Assembly: GCA_037074765.1 (NCBI GenBank) | Contig: JBAMDO010000049.1 | Span: 124,001 to 188,000 of the forward strand | Reading direction: 5' to 3' | Origin: Mansonella perstans | Lineage: Eukaryota > Nematoda > Chromadorea > Rhabditida > Onchocercidae | Length of the DNA stretch: 64,000 bases | Part shown: positions 50,314 through 61,127 of the stretch, in pieces | How positions within the stretch are numbered: position 1 is the first letter of the stretch | How the letters are laid out: every line of letters starts with the position of its first letter | The notes under the pieces: generated by a model | Databases searched by the model: none | Told to the model about the DNA's origin: nothing | Seen by the model: the letters and a program-made list of their open reading frames with translations, nothing else | Position numbers and translations under genes: made by a program

Positions 50314-51715
50314 ATGAACGTAATATCTCAAGTGGAAGCACCGGAAGAGAAAACTGTGGATCGTGAAAAGGTTATCAATTTAAGTTAACAGTTATCAGTT
50401 TTCCTAATTGTAATTTATTTCCCACTATTGTAATTGTTTTGAAGTTGGTAAGTTACTTTGTATAGAAGTTAATTTTATTTGTAACTTATGCTTAACAAGT
50501 AATATAAATTATGGTTTGATCGAAGTTAATGCGACTTTATCATTTCTTATAATTTTATACATAGCTTTTATTTTAGATATGTCCACTTTTGTTACGGATA
50601 TTCTGTGCGAATGGACGACATAACCCGTTATCCGAATATGGACGTGGCAGTACCCCAGCTAATGAACTACAGATTTATACTTGGTATTTTGCGTAACGTT
50701 TGATTTTTATGAGTAACATTAAATATATTGGTACCATTGGCATAAGGAGTTTTACTTCATTTGCTTCAGACTCAACAATCCCGCTGTCATTAACTTCATT
50801 GCCATCAACTTCATTAGTACCCCGTAACTGCTGTTATATTTGTCTTGCTATTTAAAAAAAAAATGACTTTATTTCAGGTTGGACTGCACACTGCGAGAAC
50901 TTATGTCACTGATTAAAGAGGTGAATCCAGATGCTCGACGACGTGGCACAACTTTTGATTTCGCAGTCGGTAATGGCATGAGAAATAAATCATAGATAAA
51001 ATGATAAAACTAATAATAGCGAATCTTTTAGAGCAGCCATAAAAAAGAACTGAACGCAATGAAACTGTTTTGGCATGAGATTATGAGTCGATGATTTGAG
51101 CGGCTATATATAAATGCTGTTTCATTCATATTTTAGAACTTGTTTCATCAAATTATTCCTATTGATTCCATACAAAGGACGTCTTTCCTTTACCTCTTAA
51201 GAATTGATATAAAGTTCTAAATTCGGTTTCAATTTCAGTAGCTCCAGACCGCTTCACTCCTCGATATGTAATGAGGGATATCGGCAACACAATGAACGGG
51301 CAACGTGGTGTGGACGACAATAAGACGGTAAGTTTAACTATTTAAATTTGATTTTTAATCAGTAATTTCATGTTCGAGACTTCCCTTCTCCTTCGAATTA
51401 TCCGACTGATTTTGGATCCATGAGACTGGTCTGAACTTATTTTGGTTATCTTCCCTTCTTTTCAACTTTGAAACAACGATCTGATTCGAACCTGATTTCG
51501 ACAGTTGTTGTGAGCCCTCCACAGCTCATATTTTAAACCATATTTTAATTTGTAAATCTTAAAACTTATAGTTAGTAAATTGCAAATTCGAAATTGGTGA
51601 TTTCATCGATGTGGCAATCACATTGCCAGGTATTGGACCTGTTGGGCCGATACTGCGACGTAGTGGAGGTTTATCGATGCGAGATCGGTCCCCAGTACGA
51701 CGAAGAGTTTACTAA
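50314..51715 (+). CDS. SAP18: SAP18, Sin3/ASAP-complex protein
   Basis: Ubiquitin-fold protein found with the Sin3 histone-deacetylase complex and with the ASAP/PSAP complexes at the exon junction complex. Five exons join in frame from ATG 50314-50316: MNVISQVEAPEEKTVDREK, ICPLLLRIFCANGRHNPLSE, YGRGSTPANELQIYTW, LDCTLRELMSLIKEVNPDAR, RRGTTFDFAVVAPDRFTPRY, then VMRDIGNTMNGQRGVDDNKT, and the last exon LVNCKFEIGDFIDVAITLPG. The length, about 160 residues, fits the family. The C-terminus SMRDRSPVRRRVY is a short arginine/serine tail. The stop is 51713-51715 and AATAAA lies at 51821-51826. The first exon is only the short non-conserved leader. It diverges from ACBP. Confidence 0.95.
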
Positions 51716-52759
51716 ACTAGTTTTATACTTTGTAATTTGTTCTCTCTATGATACATTCTACTATAATGATCTGTATTTTCTGAAAATTGAAATTGATTTT
51801 ACATGATACTTGTGAAAAGCAATAAATTTTTTTAATGTTGCAGAACAGATTTCCATTTTTAGACAATTATTTAGCGTACTCATATAATCAGAGTTGGTCA
51901 TGTTCAAGTATTTATTACTGGGAAACAATTCAAGTGAGAAAACTCCACCAAACAACACTTGAGCGGAAAAATTTATGTAAGAATAAGAATACCTTTGAGC
52001 TCTAGAACGTAACTCACCAATAAAAGAATACTTTCTACCACTAAAAACACCAGACATAAATCCCTTATGAATTTCAACACCATAGGATCAATTTGATGAT
52101 TTTGGTCCATTGTTATATATCATAAAATTATGTCCTTGTTGAGCATAACCAATACTAAGTATATTCGAAAATTGAAATTTATTAATAAAATAAACTTAAT
52201 ATTTTTGAATGCATTAAAATTCATTTAAAAATAAAGGATCTATGAAACAGTGGAGCATCATTTACCCATCTTTTCAATATAAAAATGATTGAAATTGTCA
52301 TGATCCATCTTTAAAATGTGTGCAATTTGGACGGCTGTTTCTGTGATATATCTTTTATTAGATGTTGTTGAAACTGCGTGTTCCATGGAAAATTTGCCTA
52401 AGTTTGATGGGTATTTTTTTCTCAAGTAATATTTCAAGATAAATTTGACATCTTGTGAAATATTTAGCCTATGTAAAAGAATTTTTCTTATTTGCTCAAC
52501 GTATCCATGGAACTCTTGCCAGCTATGGCGGGGTATATCTATTTCAGTGAATATATTCACTATTTGCTCTCATGGGATTGTAAATTGACGATAACACGAA
52601 ACTGGAATGGCAGCTCATTGCAAGAATTTGGGATCGTCTCAGATAAAATGAATATATGTAAATCAGATGGAATGCAAAAACCAATACATTATGTACAAGT
52701 CCATTCTGGAACACATTTATTTCCATTTCTGGTATTCATTGTTCATTTTCACAGAGAAA
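51716..52759. other. SAP18 3' region with decayed minus-strand coding sequence
   Basis: It contains the SAP18 3' end (AATAAA 51821) and the upstream region of the next + strand gene (TTTCACAG at 52748-52755). Most of the rest carries protein-like minus-strand frames, listed separately as a pseudogene. Confidence 0.6.
51861..52722 (-). pseudogene. broken, unrecognised coding region
   Basis: Reading down the minus strand, three protein-like blocks follow each other in different frames. About 52722-52575 reads NKCVPEWTC, a stop, then CIGFCIPSDLHIFILSETIP and NELPFQFRVIVNLQSHE. About 52568-52258 reads NIFTEIDIPRHSWQEFHGYV, KYYLRKKYPSNLGKFSMEH and MDHDNFNHFYIEKMG. About 52175-51870 reads IGYAQQGHNFMIYNNGPKSS, a TGA where tryptophan would fit, then SYGVEIHKGFMSGVFSGRKY, FIGELRSRAQRYSYSYINFS and VFSLELFPSNKYLNMTNSDY. 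Composition looks like a real protein, but in-frame stops and frame changes break it, and the junction of blocks two and three (donor-like GGGTAAATG, acceptor-like ACTTAG) is out of frame. It may be a pseudogene, or a gene with sequence errors. I do not recognise the family. Confidence 0.5.
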
Positions 52760-54934
52760 ATGGCAACAGTACAGAATTATGGAAGGTGATAAGGTGAATT
52801 CATTGCCTAAATCATGATAAAAGAATGAAATGAAAAACTTTTTAGATTCAAAAAATGGACGTAAATGAATTGGAGATATGTAGTAATTCTTCTTTTTCGT
52901 ATGCTAATAAGTTTGTAATTTGTCGAGAAATTTCAGGATAAATATTACTGAGATAATTTACAAAAAGCGCTTACAATACAAAATTCTTGACAGTATCTTT
53001 GCTGAATTCTCAACGCTATATACGGAATATCCTCTTCGTACTTGCGCTTACTATACCGTTAGTAGCATTTATTGCTTCTGGCAAAAGGGTGTCGAACAAT
53101 GGGCACAGTTGTATAATATGTCTAAGAGTAAGACATCTACGCTGGAATACAGGTTCTTTTTGATGGAATCTGGAGCTTAGAAATGAAGTAACAGTTATGA
53201 TTAAAAAGAAATTTATAAGTTTCAAATTTATGGGTTTAGAAACTTCAATTTGCAGGGCAACTAGTGAAGCGTTTCTTTTGGAAGGACATCCGAATTTTGG
53301 TGAGATCATAGGCAGTTTACCTGGATCCATTCCTCGTGTGCTTATGTTTGATTACAAAATACCAGGCTGGTTATACGAAGTGCCATTGTTATTAAATTTG
53401 ACAATAGCAGGACGACGGATTCAAGAAATGCGTAAGATTGGAAAGGTACTTAATAAGTTGCACTTTTAAAGGATATCAAAATTTGAAACTTGAAAAATCG
53501 ATGCTAATGAGCGTTTGCTAGTTCCCGTCCTTGGATATTAATGGAGAATGATTGATTCTGTCAGTATCTTTCTTTTAGTGTAATAATGAATTTATCCAAG
53601 TTCAAAAATCCTACAATCATAGCTAAGAAAAGTTGATGCACTGATATACTGTTCAAAAGTTTAAATGAACATTTTTCCTGTCATGGTAAATCACAGCAGC
53701 GTTTTTTAAATCGCTTGAATTGACTGATTACCCCATTCAAAAAATTATGCTTCTGAAAGTTTTCTCTGGATATATAAAGTGCTTGAAGTTCTAAAATTAA
53801 CAGTAAAATATATTTCAAAGAACGCAAAGAAGTACTGCAGCTTTCATTTTGACATTTCGTTTAAAACTTTCGATTCTATTTTTTGATCAGATACAAGGTA
53901 AATTAGGGCAAGTAGCTGCGATGAGTATCCAGTCATTTGTTATCAGCGATTGCGTTCGTTCCATATGTAAATACTGGTACAATTCATTAGGTCAGGTTAG
54001 TCCATCTTTTGATTTAATGACAATAAATTAAAATCTTTCAGTTTAATTAAAAAGACTGAAATTCATGTTCCGAAGATCTTTTTCATTTCCATAATTTTCA
54101 TCAATTGTCTAGCATTCCGCAGAAAAACCAGCAATTTTTTTCGTATCATCATCTAACAAATTTGCTTTGCTAATGGTTGTCCTTTATACAAAATTCTTTT
54201 CATATATCAAAAATGCCCGATATCAACTATCACCTTTTAGTTTGAGGAACAGATCTGAGTAATGAAATGGTTTTGAATTAAATCATTGCTACTTTTGCTC
54301 TCTTTAAATACAGATCAAGTTTATCTCATTACTTTTAATTGAAGCCAAGTTCGATAACAAAATATTTTGATATATACAATGAATTTGATATGCATGACTG
54401 GACTTCGCCTAAAACAAGAGAATAGAGTTTGAGAATAGTAATTTTGATACTGCAAATGCTTATGTGCTGAGTAAAAAATTACTATCCATCAAAAGTAAAT
54501 GTAATTGAAAATAAATTCAAGTTGAAATCACAAACTTCATAGTTAAAAATTAATAATAGATTGCGAAAGCAACCGCGACATGTGTCTTTACATCACCAGT
54601 CGATGTTGTTTCGGGTGTATTCAAAATGCCTAGCAGTTTTCTGATCTCAGTACAACCGGAATCAAAAAAGAGGTCATCTTTACAAGTTTCAACCCCAAAG
54701 GAAAAAAAAACGGAAGAAACCGTAGCCAAGAAGTGGTCAGAGCACTTCATGGTGGCTATCTATGCTTTTACGATCATAGTGGTGTTCACTGTAAAAATTT
54801 TGATGGAAGTTCTTATGCTGAACCTTCATCCCGACGACATTCCCATCTTTGTGCAGTACTTCACAATATTTTACAAGCGTTTGTTCTTTGGTCAAATTAC
54901 AGGTTACTTTTTCGCATTTTTAGGATACAATTGA
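52760..54934 (+). CDS. unrecognised protein with hydrophobic segments
   Basis: No function assigned. Five exons join in frame: MATVQNYGR (ATG 52760-52762, five bases after TTTCACAG, a likely SL site), then INITEIIYKKRLQYKILDSI, EYPLRTCAYYTVSSIYCFWQ and KGVEQWAQLYNM; ATSEAFLLEGHPNFGEIIGS, PRVLMFDYKIPGWLYEVPLL and LNLTIAGRRIQEMRKIG; IQGKLGQVAAMSIQSFVISD with CVRSICKYWYNSLGQ; and IAKATATCVFTSPVDVVSGV with a charged linker (SKKRSSLQVSTPKEKKTEET). The last exon ends in a hydrophobic stretch (HFMVAIYAFTIIVVFTVKIL) and IFYKRLFFGQITGYFFAF. That exon may instead splice again before the stop at 54932-54934. The splice signals and composition support a real gene of about 300 residues, probably membrane-associated. 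AATAAA is at 55082-55087. Confidence 0.72.
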
Positions 54935-57900
54935 AATTTACTTGCAGTCATAAGTTCATGTGAACGTTTTATAACAATTCAACAGTATTAGGTTACGACT
55001 TCATAGAAATGCTCATTCAAGTTTCAACTTTTAATCTAGGAACTATCACTTATGTAAAAATGCTGATAATTTTTGGATATAAATAAAATTTAATCCTAGA
55101 TAGACAGATTTTTGTTTTTCTAAGTTCGCTAATGAGATTTGAAATTTCAACTGCAAAACTTTGTCAAAATTTTCAGGAAATCCAGAAATGAATTAAATTC
55201 AGGAGGTTTCAAAATACAGCTTGAATGAAAACTTTGAGATTACTGTTTGTATTTGCAATTTTTTTTAGAATAAAATAAATTTTTGTTAAAAGCATGCATG
55301 TTTGTTTTGATTGTATATTTATAAAGTTCTTTTTGTTCATTGCTTATAAAACAGTGCAACTTCATAATACTTATTGCCAAGATTAACAATCAGTAGAAAA
55401 CCAGCAGATCTGAAAAAGTTCAATTTTTAAAACTTGAATACTTCATTTGTATTATTATGTATTGTAAAGTTATCTGATCTGAAAGTTCCGTTTGTTCAAA
55501 TTTGCATTATCTCATCGATCTAGTTAAGAAATCAGTTCGAGGAGTTGAAAAATTTTGATTACTTCCCATAGTAACAACAACTTTCGACATCATTTAAATC
55601 CTATTTTCTGCAATGTGAAAACGAAACGGTAATTACGACTTAAAAACTTAGAAATGATCAAGAAAGTAAATAATTTGTTCGAATATCTATCTCAACTAAG
55701 CTTAAATTTCACACTTTAACAAATGGCTGCTAATAGAATTGCTTAGTGATAGCATCATATGCTATCAAAAAACTTTTGCATCATGTCAACAATGATGGAT
55801 GGAGCGAATAAACTAATTGCTTAGAGTGATAACATAGATGAAAATGATAAAACAAATAATAGGTAAATCATTAAGAGAATAATTTTACATTTTGAATTAT
55901 ATTTTTCATTTTATATTTTGTAAAAGGAAATTTTGTAATTTTTAAATTTAGATATTAGGAATATTTAAAATTTAAAAAAAAAAATTCAATCTTTTCACAT
56001 TGTATCAAAAAAAAAAATGTGTTTCAGGAAGTTATTCCTTATGTGACTACTGTAAAAATACATATATATTTGTTGTTTTTTTGTTAAAGAAAAAGGGAAG
56101 AGAAGCAGTTCAGGAGAGAGAGAGAGAAGAATCATTTCAGGTTAGAAGTAGAGAATGTAAAATTTTTATAGGCTGAGAATGAAAAAGGTATTTTTTCGGC
56201 ATTCTATTTTAAATGGATGAGAAACTGTCCTTAATAAAAATCTATCTATCTTTTTCTATTGATGGCAAATAGTAGTAAGTAGTATGTGTTGTTGTTGTCA
56301 ACTATCCTCCTCCTCCTCTCTTTTGCCATCCTCAAAAAAGGGCTTTTATATACTATACACTTTTTTTTTTTCAAAAAAACTCTCTAAATTCTCTCTAACA
56401 ATTTGCTTGTTTATTTATTTTGTTATTTTTCTTCCCACTTGCCTATTCATAGTTTTTTAGTTTTTGTTTTTTTTTTTCTTTGTTTTTTTTTTTTTTTTTT
56501 TTTTTTTACTTTAAATATCACCAATCCTATATGTATGTCACCAGCATCAACATCATCATCATCATCACAGCACTATCACCTCTTCTTCAAAAACTCTTTC
56601 ATTCTTTTACTTTCTACATTCAATCATGTCCTTGTTTTCTTTTCCAAACTAGCTACCGTAACCTTTAACGGTGAACTTTGTCCTTTTTTTTTTTTTTTAA
56701 AAATTTACCTCTTTTGTCCTTGGATAGTAAAAAATTTTTTTTGCAAAAATATTTTTAATTTATTCATCTCCTACTTTGCTATCAATTTCATCTTTCTTAA
56801 ATTTCTACAAAAATAAAACTTACTCTAACTTATGGATACGTTCATTTAATTATTTGTTCTTAAATTGAAATTTAAATCACTTAAAAAAACTAGCACACAT
56901 CTATACACATCTTCTATTAGCTTAAAGCTAATACTTATTACTCATCACATATTTATGAATTTTTGACGTAAAATACGAACCACTAATTCCATCAATGTAT
57001 ACCAATGAAAAAAAAAGCTGGCATTTGTTTCGCATAAAAAGTTTCGAATTCCTAATCTTCAAGTATGATGATGATAGGAAATGCTAATACAGTTGGATAA
57101 AAATTAGATCAAGATAATTATTTTCAAGAATTTGTACTATTTAACAGGTGAAAGGTAATCAACAAATATCCCACGGATGAACTTCGATGAAACGTGAAAC
57201 AAAAGCATACGTAACAAACGTAACAAACGCTCTTAACACTAACGTAACAAACGTAACATAACAAACGCTCTTATCACTAATTTAAAAAATATGTCAAATT
57301 CATCGCTCCAAACAAAATTTTGTATGGCGCAAACTTTTTGGAATGAAATTAATCAAGTAGATCCAAATTTTTTTTTTAGAAAATTGAATTTTAGCATCAG
57401 CATCTTTGAAAAATTTATAGTTGTGCTGAGCAACTGAAGTATCAAGATTCATGTAGCAATAATGATGATGAAAAATGTAAACTAGATTAGAAAAGCATGG
57501 TAATATTGCCTGTTATATTTACCAAAGTATTTTGTTCTAAAATACAGAATTATTTCAAAAATGATTGCAATTGGATCAAAGACGATCTGTGAATTTCTAA
57601 ATTATGCTATATAGGTGATTAACAATAATAACAACAGTTCGTTCCATAGAAGTTTTAAAAAAAAAAAAAAAAAACCCAACTTTGTGTTATCAAATTGTTA
57701 TCAATGGATTTCCTTCTTTGTTGCTTTTAGCCGAGAATTTTGAATAGCCAAATTTTCCCCAAAATTCTCAGATTTCTTTTGAAGGTCAAAATGAGTAAAC
57801 AAGTGGGAGATAAGTGACATTGGCAGGAATAACAAACTTTAACTTGTGATTGGCTTGTGAATCAAATAAATTTTTAAATAGATCATAGAGATTATTAAAT

Positions 57901-58020
57901 AGATATAAAGATTTAGGGAGATAATTATCAGTGTTTATTTCTCGAACTTTGTTGTGACCATTATAAAAGGACATTTGCACACTATATGCTAGGCTTGATG
58001 ATTAGGGTAATTCTTCCAAT

Positions 58021-58530
58021 TAGGCATCACTGCAATTCTTCACTGTCCATTAGCAAATTAAAATCTCGGAAAAGTTGCAATTATTATTGCAATTCGTAAC
58101 TAAATCTATTGCAAATATTAATTTGGGTTACCAAAAGGAATTGCTAATAAACAGTGCAGTAAAAATGTTAAAATGACCAGTAAGGTGGTTGTTTTTTTTC
58201 AGGTAAGATAAATTTTAATACAGTAAAATATCTACGATATGTTGTTTATCAATGTTCATTTAGCCAATGTTCAGTGCAGTATCCTTTATGGTCATTCACT
58301 CATTTCTTCAATTAGGCATCACTGCAATTCTTTCTCTTCTATCCATTGATAAATTGAAATTTCGGAAAAGTTGCAATTATTATTGCAATTCGTAACTAAA
58401 TCTATTATTGTAAACATTAATTTGGGTTATCAAAAAGAATTGATAATAAACAGTAAAATGACCAGTAAGGTGGTTGTTTTTTTTTCAGGTAAGATAAATT
58501 TTAATACAATAAAAATATCAACGATATGTA
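58021..58530 (+). repeat. two-copy tandem duplication, 292-base period
   Basis: A segment of about 220 bases starting TAGGCATCACTGCAATTCTT at 58021 recurs at 58313 with substitutions and small indels. Shared text includes CGGAAAAGTTGCAATTATTA, AATTTGGGTTA-CAAAA and ATGACCAGTAAGGTGGTTGT followed by a T-run, CAGGTAAGATAAATTTTAAT and ACGATATG. About 75 unrelated bases separate the copies. No coding frame is conserved. Confidence 0.9.
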
Positions 58531-58823
58531 ATTTATTACTGTTCATTTTATTAAATGTTCATAATTGTAGCAACAACAAGTATCCATTTGTTGTGGTCAT
58601 TTTGTCCATCTTTGTAACATTCATTTATTTACAGTACTTGCAAAAACTATGTTCTTCTAGCTAAAATTTCCTTTCTCATTCTCACAATGTAGCAATCATA
58701 CATATTTCTGCATGATAAGCTCATATACGTGGGTGTGGATAGATCAGTGAATCAGTAGATCTATCATTGATACATACACACTTACTTGAACCCTCTATCT
58801 CTCTGAATCAGTGAATCAGTGAG

Positions 58824-58864
58824 TAGTAGTAGTAGTAATAGTAGTAATAGTAGTAGTAGTAGTA
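58824..58864 (+). repeat. TAG trinucleotide microsatellite
   Basis: An array of AGT/TAG units interrupted by two AAT/TAA units. Non-coding context. Confidence 0.85.
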
Positions 58865-59599
58865 GGTAAACTTTCCAAGAAAGATAGATACATCACCATC
58901 TCATCACAACTGTTTTGTGGATTGCATCTAGCATATATATTCATATACTTGTAATACTCTTTTAATAATTGTATACTTGTCTATTTCTCATTACTAATTA
59001 AATATATATCCTAACCTCTCTATTATTATCAATATATTTTCCTCTCTTCGTCCTCAATAAATTGACATTACTCTTGCATTGCTTCATTCTCTGAGACGGT
59101 CCCTCACTTTTCGTATCGTTGTGTGCATTCCCTTTATGTCTCCTCATCCTTTTTCATTATCGACCCATTCCACCCATTTTCTTTTTATCACAATTCATCT
59201 CTTATATTTTCATAATCTATAATTTTTCAATGTATTCACGTTTACATTTAAAATGCACGCTTTCTTATAATTTTGCACGTAATCTAACCTATATTCTTTT
59301 CATCAAATTCTTGTTGACTATTTCATTTAATGTATTTGTCTTGTTACTTTATACATTCTATTTATTTAGCACTATTTCGTATGTAAAATGTTTAATTCTC
59401 TCAATAATGTATACTATTTACAAAATGATCAGTTCTATTGAAAAAATCAGTCTCCACCCCTCTTGAGTAGTGTATCTTCTCGCGAGCTCGCTCAGTGTTC
59501 AACGCTTGCTGCCTCCTCTACCGCTGCCCTGTTGTCCCTCTTCCTCTCTTTACACTTCCTTTATGTATTATATTGTTATGTTTATATTATATATGTATA

Positions 59600-59775
59600 T
59601 ATATATGTGTGTGTGTGTGTGTGTACAATAGCTTTGGAACACACACACACACACACATACACACATATATATCGTAGAAGACATAAGATGAGTGTGTATG
59701 TGTCTGTACATGTGTGTGTGTGTGTGCATTGCCCCCTGTCTGTCTATGATAAACTGTGTGTGTGTGTGTGTCCCC
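59600..59775 (+). repeat. facing TG and CA dinucleotide tracts
   Basis: A (GT)n run at about 59606-59625 is followed 14 bases later by a (CA)n run at 59639-59660, so together they can pair as a hairpin. Further TG runs occur at 59711-59727 and 59755-59771. Long open frames in all phases arise from these tracts. Confidence 0.9.
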
Positions 59776-59927
59776 ACATGGATGCCATACACACTCATTT
59801 GTACACATATGTATCTCACACCCTATTATTTCACTTATGTACTTTTCTTCTCATTTATTCATATTTCCATTCCATTCTATATTTTTTTAAATATTTTTAA
59901 TGTGTGTCACCTTTTGAATAAAATTGG

Positions 59928-59994
59928 ACAGACAGACAAAGACAGACAAAGACAGACAAGACAGACAGACAGACAGATAGATAGATAGATAGAT
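59928..59994 (+). repeat. GACA to GATA tetranucleotide microsatellite
   Basis: GACAGACAAA units pass into (GACA)n and then (GATA)n, ending near 59994. This compound array is typical of a polymorphic microsatellite. Confidence 0.9.
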
Positions 59995-60225
59995 ATGAGC
60001 TTGATAAAGTTGTACTCATTTTCAAAACAACCAGAATTATTTCCCGCCCTGCAAAATATACTGGACAAAATATGAATGATGGCTTATTCTATTATGTTAT
60101 GTATTATAAGAAGGAAATTCAAATATTCTTGACCTTTTTTTTTTACAACGAAAGATATCAATGAGTGATCGAATTTTATACAGGTCAGCTCTAAATCACT
60201 TTCTACTACTTACTTACTTGACCTC

Positions 60226-60525
60226 TACTCTCTTTCTCTCTCCCTCTCTCTCTCTTTCTTCCTCTACTAAGTAACAACAACAATTCACCTATCACCACCA
60301 CCATCACTACCATCACCAACAACGACAATTGATGCAATGATACTAGCCATTGCCACTACCAATTTGCACAATATCCCTTACAACCACCACACACTCTCTG
60401 ATAACATGCAGAACGCTCCTAATTTAACTTTATAATTTAATTTGCATCTTTGGATAATACACAAAACACTTATACACATATACATACACATACACATATA
60501 TACATACATACATACATCCACCATT
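60226..60525 (+). repeat. CT-rich, CAC/ACC-rich and CATA microsatellites
   Basis: A CTCTCTCTTTCTCTC tract (60226-60268) is followed by an ACCACCATCAC-rich stretch (60290-60330) and a TACACATATACATACACATA tract (60472-60516). All are simple sequence without genes. Confidence 0.8.
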
Positions 60526-61127
60526 TCTTCTATCATCAATGGCCTTTTCTTTGTTGAAGGATACGGTAGAAAGTTGGATTTGAAATGATATAAAAAGAAG
60601 CCTTAATTTGATTAATAAAATATACTGTAAACAGTGAAAAAAGAAAAGAAAAATGAATAATTATTAAAAAAAATAAGCTTACTTTTCTTATTTAAACAAA
60701 TTAATTTTCCATTCTTTCCATTCTTCTGTTTTTTTTTGAGAAATTTTTATCAGTTAATTAATTTTAAAATATAAATAAATATTTCATAAACTTAAACATT
60801 AAAAAAAAAAATTATACCAATTATTTATATATCAAAAATTCAATTACCAATTTTTTAATACTATCCATCTAAATGAATGAGATTATTTGCAAAAAAAAAA
60901 AAAAGAGAGAGGAGCATCATAAACATATATCTTGGCATTACTAATATTTACTACTACTACTATTACTACTCTATTACTCCTACATATTATCCAATATTAT
61001 TTCGGTATAATTGTTTTATTCTTTTTTATCCATGAAATTTAATCCGTATTCCAATCGTAAATAGTAAAAATATTTTATTATTTAAATTTTAATTATCTTT
61101 TGAATTTTCAGTACATTTCTGTAAACA

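Larger units (their letters stand above)
54935..61127. other. 6.2 kb gene-poor tract rich in simple repeats
   Basis: No credible exon on either strand. It holds T-runs (56469-56511, including a run of about 30), GT, CA, CT, GACA/GATA and TAG microsatellites, a duplicated segment at 58021-58530 and an AACGTAACAAACG repeat near 57210-57280. The long open frames near 56403, 59119 and 59463 follow low-complexity sequence and are not accepted. It is the upstream region of the 61128 gene and could hold distal regulatory DNA or a non-coding first exon. Confidence 0.6.

Noticed and set aside
51761..52057. Mitochondrial DNA insertion as source of the minus-strand frame with TGA for tryptophan
   Set aside because: The product does not resemble any mitochondrial protein, and the neighbouring blocks have ordinary nuclear composition; a pseudogene fits better.
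56403..56816. 137-residue open frame rich in Phe and Leu
   Set aside because: It reads through T-runs and low-complexity AT-rich DNA, with composition driven by poly-T.
59463..59900. 145-residue open frame and overlapping frames on both strands
   Set aside because: They are translations of TG/CA microsatellites; frames stay open in several phases and no splice or family signal is present.
54935..61127. A hidden gene in the 6 kb desert
   Set aside because: No run of frame-consistent exons with protein-like composition was found on either strand.
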